From contig JAMKCH010011918.1 in the NCBI GenBank assembly GCA_023653785.1, forward strand, positions 43,608-107,607: DNA of 64,000 nucleotides, given 5' to 3'. Of this stretch, positions 58,911 to 64,000 are shown piece by piece. The position numbers were made by a program, and so were the translations under genes. Source of the DNA: Ophioderma brevispina. Its lineage: Eukaryota > Echinodermata > Ophiuroidea > Amphilepidida > Ophiodermatidae. The notes below the pieces were generated by a model, which searched no databases, was not told where the DNA came from, and was given only the letters and a program-made list of their open reading frames with translations. The first letter of the stretch is position 1. Every line of letters begins with the position of its first letter.

Positions 58911-60229
58911 AATATTATTTTACCTTAAAACAGAAAAATGACCTTCATGACCTTTGACCCCCCCATGCGAGCACAACGTTTGATGAAGGCGTCTAAAGCT
59001 GCTTCATATGTATGAGTCACGTGACCATGCAACGTTGCTTACCAGATAGCTTATTTTTGAAGATTTTTCACATTAGGCCCGGCAGGGACCCCCTTATGGA
59101 CCCCAGATTGGACCCGCTTGACCCATAACTTTGTGAAGGGTCTCAAAGCTGCTTCACAACATGAGGTCACGTTACCATGCCAATTGTATGTAATGTAGCG
59201 AGGAGGAACAGTTTCAAGAACAATCACATTGGGCCCCTAGATGGACCCCACAGGGGTCAAGTCATATTGAATAAATGGGAAGACTCAGTGGTACATTTGG
59301 TGCAAAAGTCTAGTTAGAATACGTCTCAAACCAGTCGAGCTCGACGCAATAATGACGTGTTGCCCGAAAGAGAATCAGAGAAAGAAAGAAAGATAGAACC
59401 CATCAAAAACAGAACACGACGGCCTGAAGGCGTCTGTAACTAGACTTAGTGGTCTTTGCAAGAGCACGTATATGTTAGGCGGGGAAGAATAAACCTAGAT
59501 GACCCCAGGAATTGACCTCTTAACCATTATTTTGTAAATTCCCAAGTCAATTTAATGCATTATAAATCACACCGATCATGTTACATTTTGTAGGAGTGGT
59601 GATTTGAAATGTAACTTAATTTGAAGTAATTTGACCTTTTTGACACCTAAACCATGGGTCAAAGTGATGAAGTCATGGACTTTTTTGACCTCTCATCAAG
59701 TCCTATGAGATGGCCTAAACAGATTTTTATTGCCTAATTTTAAATTTTACCCACAGTAGTATATATGTTTGACCCCTGTGACCTCAGATTGACCCCATAT
59801 GACCTCTTGACCCATAACTTTTTGTAAAGGGGTCCCTCAAGATTGATTCCTATGCACGATCACAAGATCAGGTGCTTAATCTGTAGGAGGAGTAGTGATT
59901 TGATGTGTAACCGTATTTGAAGAAGTATTTGACCTTTGACCCCTAAACCAGGGTTCAAGTGATTGAATGAAGCATGACTGACTTTGATTGAACTCGCATC
60001 AAGCCTATGAGATGGGCTAAACAGATTTTCTCATTTGACCTTGTTTTAAAATTTCATACAGTAAATAACTTTGACCCCTGTTGACCCTACGTGACCTTTG
60101 ACACCAAACAAAGCATAACTTTTGAACCGATTAACAAACCTGCTTGTGACAATTGTGGTTTAATTAAATCCGATCAGAATGTGGAAGAAGCAATTGAAAA
60201 ATTGTCAGAAAGAAAGAAAGAAACGGGTA

Positions 60230-60480
60230 AGAACAACGGTAAGTTAGGCGATACCGCCTATCTTAAGAAACGCATCAAAAACAGAACAAGACGGCCTGAT
60301 GACCGTCCTGACGCCTGATGGCCGTATTGTAATGAAAGAAACAGCAAGAAACAATAAGTTAGCGAAACGCATAAATTCTTAAGAAACGGCAAGAAAACAA
60401 TAAGTTAGGCGAAACGCCTAACTTAAAGAATCAGCAAGAAAACAATAAGTTAAGCGGGAACACGCCTAACTTAATTTTGA
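60230..60480. repeat. Mixed hairpin cluster, second copy
   Basis: Same order as 58,680-58,910: a short GTTAGGCG hairpin, an AAGACGGCC hairpin, then three AAGTTAGGCG hairpins ending near 60,475. The first of those is damaged. Confidence 0.8.
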
Positions 60481-60490
60481 TATTATTTTA

Positions 60491-62290
60491 CCTTCAAACA
60501 GAAAATGACCTTAAATGACCTTTGACCTCCAAAATAAAAATTACCTTGCATACACTTACACCAGTGTAACATGGCGAATGCATATCTGGAAAGTTAAGGT
60601 CCACTGTACTCTGAGTGTTTGAGATAAAATTTTTGAATATTTTAGAATATTTTTTATTTTTGACCAGAAGTTCCCCCTTAATAACCTTTGAACCCATGGC
60701 CCGGGAGCACAACGTTTGTGGAAGGTCTATTAAGCTGCCTTCATCATAGATATGAGCACTGACCAGGCAAAGTTGCATTAGTTAATTGAAGATTTTTTTT
60801 AAAATTTTTCCATTAAGACGGAAGCAAGTGCACCTTAATTACCCCAAAATTGTATCTCGACCCGTACCTTTTATGAAAGGGTTCTCAAGCTGCCCTTCAT
60901 ATGCAGGAGTCCGTTACCATGCAATAGTTAAAATGTAGGAGGGGATACATTTTAAAGAAAATCACACTTTGACCCCTGTGACCCCTACGTGACTTGACCC
61001 AAAACAAAGCACAATGCATTATAGCTTTTGGCCATAGGTATTACTCAGAGCGAGTTAGAGGTTCATTAGAGGTCAAGCCGTTAAGGAGGAGAAGTGGATG
61101 TGGTTGTAAGAAAGAGAAAGACAGAAAGAAAACAGCAACTAGAGCTATTGCGCTATGCAAGAGCCGCGAAATTTAGGCGGTTTGTGACCGTGATCGAAAA
61201 AGAGTAGGTAGCATGAAGAGGGTCACAAATGACATTCTTTACTCCAAGACTACCATTCAGCTTGCCAAGTGATTTTAAATTTGTTAGAGCCTGAGCATAA
61301 CGTAATATAGGTTTCCTGGGAATGCCCCGTAATTGGTAATTGTGGATCTGGGTCCAAAGCTGTGATGTAGCCTTTATTTGTGGGAGAGGATCTGTAGATC
61401 TACTATGTGCCTTAGTTCTGGAGGATAAAAATCTTGATATTATTACATCTAAAACAGGGAAAATGACCTTAAATGACCTTTGACTCAAATAAAAATACCT
61501 TGCTAACACCAGCGTCAACATGAATGCATATCTGATGCAAAGTTTAAAAGTCACTGTATATGTTTGAGTTTTGAGATAAAAATTTTTGAATAATTTAGAA
61601 TATTTTTGGTTTTGACTAGATTCCCCTTAATGACCTTTGACCACATGGGAGCAAACGTTTGTGGAGGGTCTAAGCTGCTTCATATATATGAGTCACGTGA
61701 CCATGCAACGTTGCATTAGTAGATTGAAGATTTTTGAACATTTTCACATTAAGAATGGAAGTGCCCCTTAATGACCCAAAAGTGACCCTATCGGACCCAT
61801 ACCTTTCTGTTGACCCTACGTGACCTCGGACCCCAAACAAAGCACACTCCAGGTCATCTCTGAGGCGAGTTAGGTTCATTAGAGGTCGAGCCGTTAAGGA
61901 GGAGTAGTGGTAGTAAGAAAGAAGAAAGAAAGAAAAGAAAAAGAAGAAGAAAGAAAGAAAAGACAAGAAACGCAAGAAACAATAAGTTAGGCGAACGCCT
62001 AACTTAAGAAGAACTCATCAGAAACAGAACAAGGCGCCATGCGGGCCGCCTTGTAAAGAAAGGAAAAGAGATCCCATCAAAAACCAGAATAGACGGCTGA
62101 AGGCCGCCGTAATGAGAGAAAAGAAAAACAGAGGAGGGGCACCAAAAAAGGAAGGTTGAGGAAAAAGGGTCACTCGAAATGTGTGAAAAAAGTTTACATA
62201 CTCTTTGGTTCAAAGGAATTTGACTTGCACTAGAATAACAAACTAGAGGCAAATTGTGACTCGAAGGAGCAAGAAAACCTAGCTGTGGGA
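60491..62290 (+). repeat. TGACC-rich repeats with purine and hairpin ends
   Basis: Continues the array. It includes the 300-bp module copy 2 (61,139-61,410), a GAAAGAAAGAAAAG purine run (61,915-61,975) and hairpins at about 61,985-62,050 and 62,085-62,112. No gene recognised. Confidence 0.7.
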
Positions 62291-64000
62291 TTAAATGACA
62301 CGTGCTGCTGACTAGGCAAAAACATTCTGTTTAAATGTCATGTTAAGGGATACTTTGTGCTGATCACTGATCAAAATTGTGTACACCCAATGTGCCACTG
62401 ACCATAGTTGGTATATGGTATTTCAGGCAATTGGGTCAATTTTGATATTGGCATCTTTTGAACCTTTGACCCCTAAACGATGGGTCACAGCGCGGGGTCA
62501 CTGTGGACTCGTTTTCATAATTCAATCGATGCCTTTCCCGGATGGCATAATTAGATTAGTCCAATTAAGCGTCTTTCAGATTTGACCCTCAGATGACCCC
62601 ATTTGACCTTTGACCCCAAGTTGTGAGCACGGATAATGCTTTATACAGTGGTTCTTGTGACCAAATATGACATACCTAATTTGGTTGATGAATTATAGTG
62701 TTGTTCATAGTTAGATCATTTGCATAGTTACAGGATGACCCTTGGAGCCAATATTCTGTCATATGATTCGTCTCAACACTAGCTGCAACTTTTGCACAGA
62801 CATCACCAATCCAAGTCTTCAATCGTTTTTGAGATATAGCATTTTTTGCAATATTAATTAGATATGGCCGCTATTTTGAATGTGTTAATGAGCTCCGACG
62901 TGTTTCTGTGTACATCCGATATGAAAGATGGTAAGGATTCTTGTGAACAAATTGGGAATCTATAGCGTTTGTCTGTTTAGATAGAGAACAAGTAGGCTTT
63001 TAAGATTTTTACAACGATGGCGGCTTACTTACGGTTACGTGACTTTGACCCCAATTGAGTACAACGAAATGAAGATTGGGTCAGCGTTCTTCATGAACAA
63101 CTTGGTTGATATGGGGTTCACTTTTGGTACTAGTAGCATTTTGACAAATTGAGAAACAAAGAAAGAAACTAGAGGCAAATTTTGCTCGAATAGCACGAAC
63201 CTACACTCGTGTGGATAAAATGAACCTTTTAACCCATACCGAGCACAAATTTTGTGAATAGTCTGAAGCTGCTTCATATGCATGGGTCACGTGACATGAT
63301 ACCTTGCAAATGACAGATATGAATTTTTGAAGTTTTCACATGACGACCGGAAGTGCCACTTTAATGACCTTTGACCTCCAATAAAAATACATTGCATACA
63401 CCAGGTTAACATGAATGCTATCTGAAAGTTAAAGTCATGTACTATGTTTGAGTTTTGAGATAAAAAAATGTTTTGAATTATTTAGAATATTTTTGGTTTT
63501 TGACTAGAATTCCCCCTTAATGACCTTTGACCCCCATGTTGAGCCACATCTTTGGTGAAGGGTCTCAGCTGCTTCATATGCATAGTCGCGTGACCATGCT
63601 ACATTGCATATATAGCAAATATGAATTTTTGAATTCGACCGGACCGGAAGTGTCCCTGTAATGACCCCTTAATGACCTTCGATCAAACTTCTGTGTACAC
63701 CCCATAGGGGCCTGGGGTCAGCGGTCTTCTGAACAAGTCTTGGATTATAGGCAATTGATTTGTGGAACAAGAAGAATTTATTAGAATTTTGACGAATGCC
63801 CTTTATCGGACCACATTTGACCTTGACCCCATCGTGTACACATTTAAGGTTCTTGGGTCAGTGGTTCTTTTGATAACATCTGGTGATTATGGCACTTATT
63901 CTGTGGCAGAAAAAGGCTTCTATAGAGTTCCGACAATTTCAAAGAATGCCCTTTATAATTGGCCCACGTGACCTTTGACCCAAATATGTGTTCACCCATA
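62291..64000 (+). repeat. TGACC-rich repeats, end of window
   Basis: Units like those at 4,560-4,870 (CCCCATAGGGGCC, GGGTCAG, GATTTGTGG) reappear after 63,660, following blocks of the GAGTCACGTGACCATGC and AAAATACATTGCATACACC types. About 62,640-63,000 is less repetitive, with nothing recognised. No gene is supported. Confidence 0.65.

Larger units (their letters stand above)
57907..60490 (+). repeat. 1.53-kb tandem duplication in the TGACC array
   Basis: CTAGACTAGTGCTCTTTGCA at 57,907 and its variant at 59,440 start two units. Both contain GTTAGGCGGGGWAGAATAA, then AGATGGCC/GGCTAAAC, then the GAATGTGGAAGAAGCAA end. Each ends in a hairpin cluster (58,680-58,910 and 60,230-60,480). Confidence 0.8.

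Noticed and set aside
55066..62112. CG-rich hairpins as bacterial-type transcription terminators or a CRISPR-like array
   Set aside because: The context is animal repeat DNA. The hairpins lack U-runs in any gene context, spacers are themselves repeats, and repeat lengths are irregular.

Overview
The window is from an animal nuclear genome, probably a marine invertebrate deuterostome (echinoderm or hemichordate; inferred from TE composition and the abundance of TGACCTTTGACC-type repeats, not proven). The background is AT-rich. There is no operon-like organisation, and spliced exons and non-LTR, DIRS and terminal-inverted-repeat (TIR) elements are all present. Almost the whole window is intron, transposon or satellite-like DNA.

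0-12 kb: two minus-strand exons (11,319-11,500 and 3,256-3,427) encode the two halves of a PH domain of the Trio/Kalirin type (the PH that follows the second RhoGEF domain), separated by a 7.9-kb intron. The upstream exon lacks one base in an A-run, breaking its frame. The intron holds a LINE 3' end and a 1.4-kb foldback element. A 186-bp hairpin lies just past the donor of the second exon. A short plus-strand candidate exon lies at 5,286. A DIRS RNase H remnant lies at about 0.8-1.2 kb.

12-24 kb: a degenerate TGACC-rich repeat array interrupted by a decayed minus-strand LINE (13.3-16.4 kb), then a pair of 1.2-kb inverted-repeat arms (about 17.0-18.1 and 22.3-23.6 kb) that enclose a second, plus-strand LINE.

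24-33 kb: a GC-rich DIRS-type tyrosine-recombinase retrotransposon on the plus strand (gag-like ORF, RT, RNase H, recombinase, inverted terminal sequences), riddled with frameshifts and split near its 3' end by a 1.6-kb AT-rich TIR element at a TA target.

33-40 kb: a cluster of non-autonomous DNA elements with readable termini and target-site duplications (TTAA, GGTT with an empty-site control, 9-bp TATGCTCAT, TTAA), plus small LINE RT fragments.

40-64 kb: tandem repeats, a 4.4-kb tandem duplication whose second copy differs mainly by small indels, then higher-order TGACC-rich repeats of about 2.2 and 1.5 kb carrying CG-rich hairpins. The indel pattern looks like uncorrected long-read consensus, so coding conclusions there are unsafe. 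No convincing new multi-gene system is visible. The best leads are the hairpin-bounded repeat family, the palindromes placed just after both RhoGEF splice donors, and the nested insertion history.
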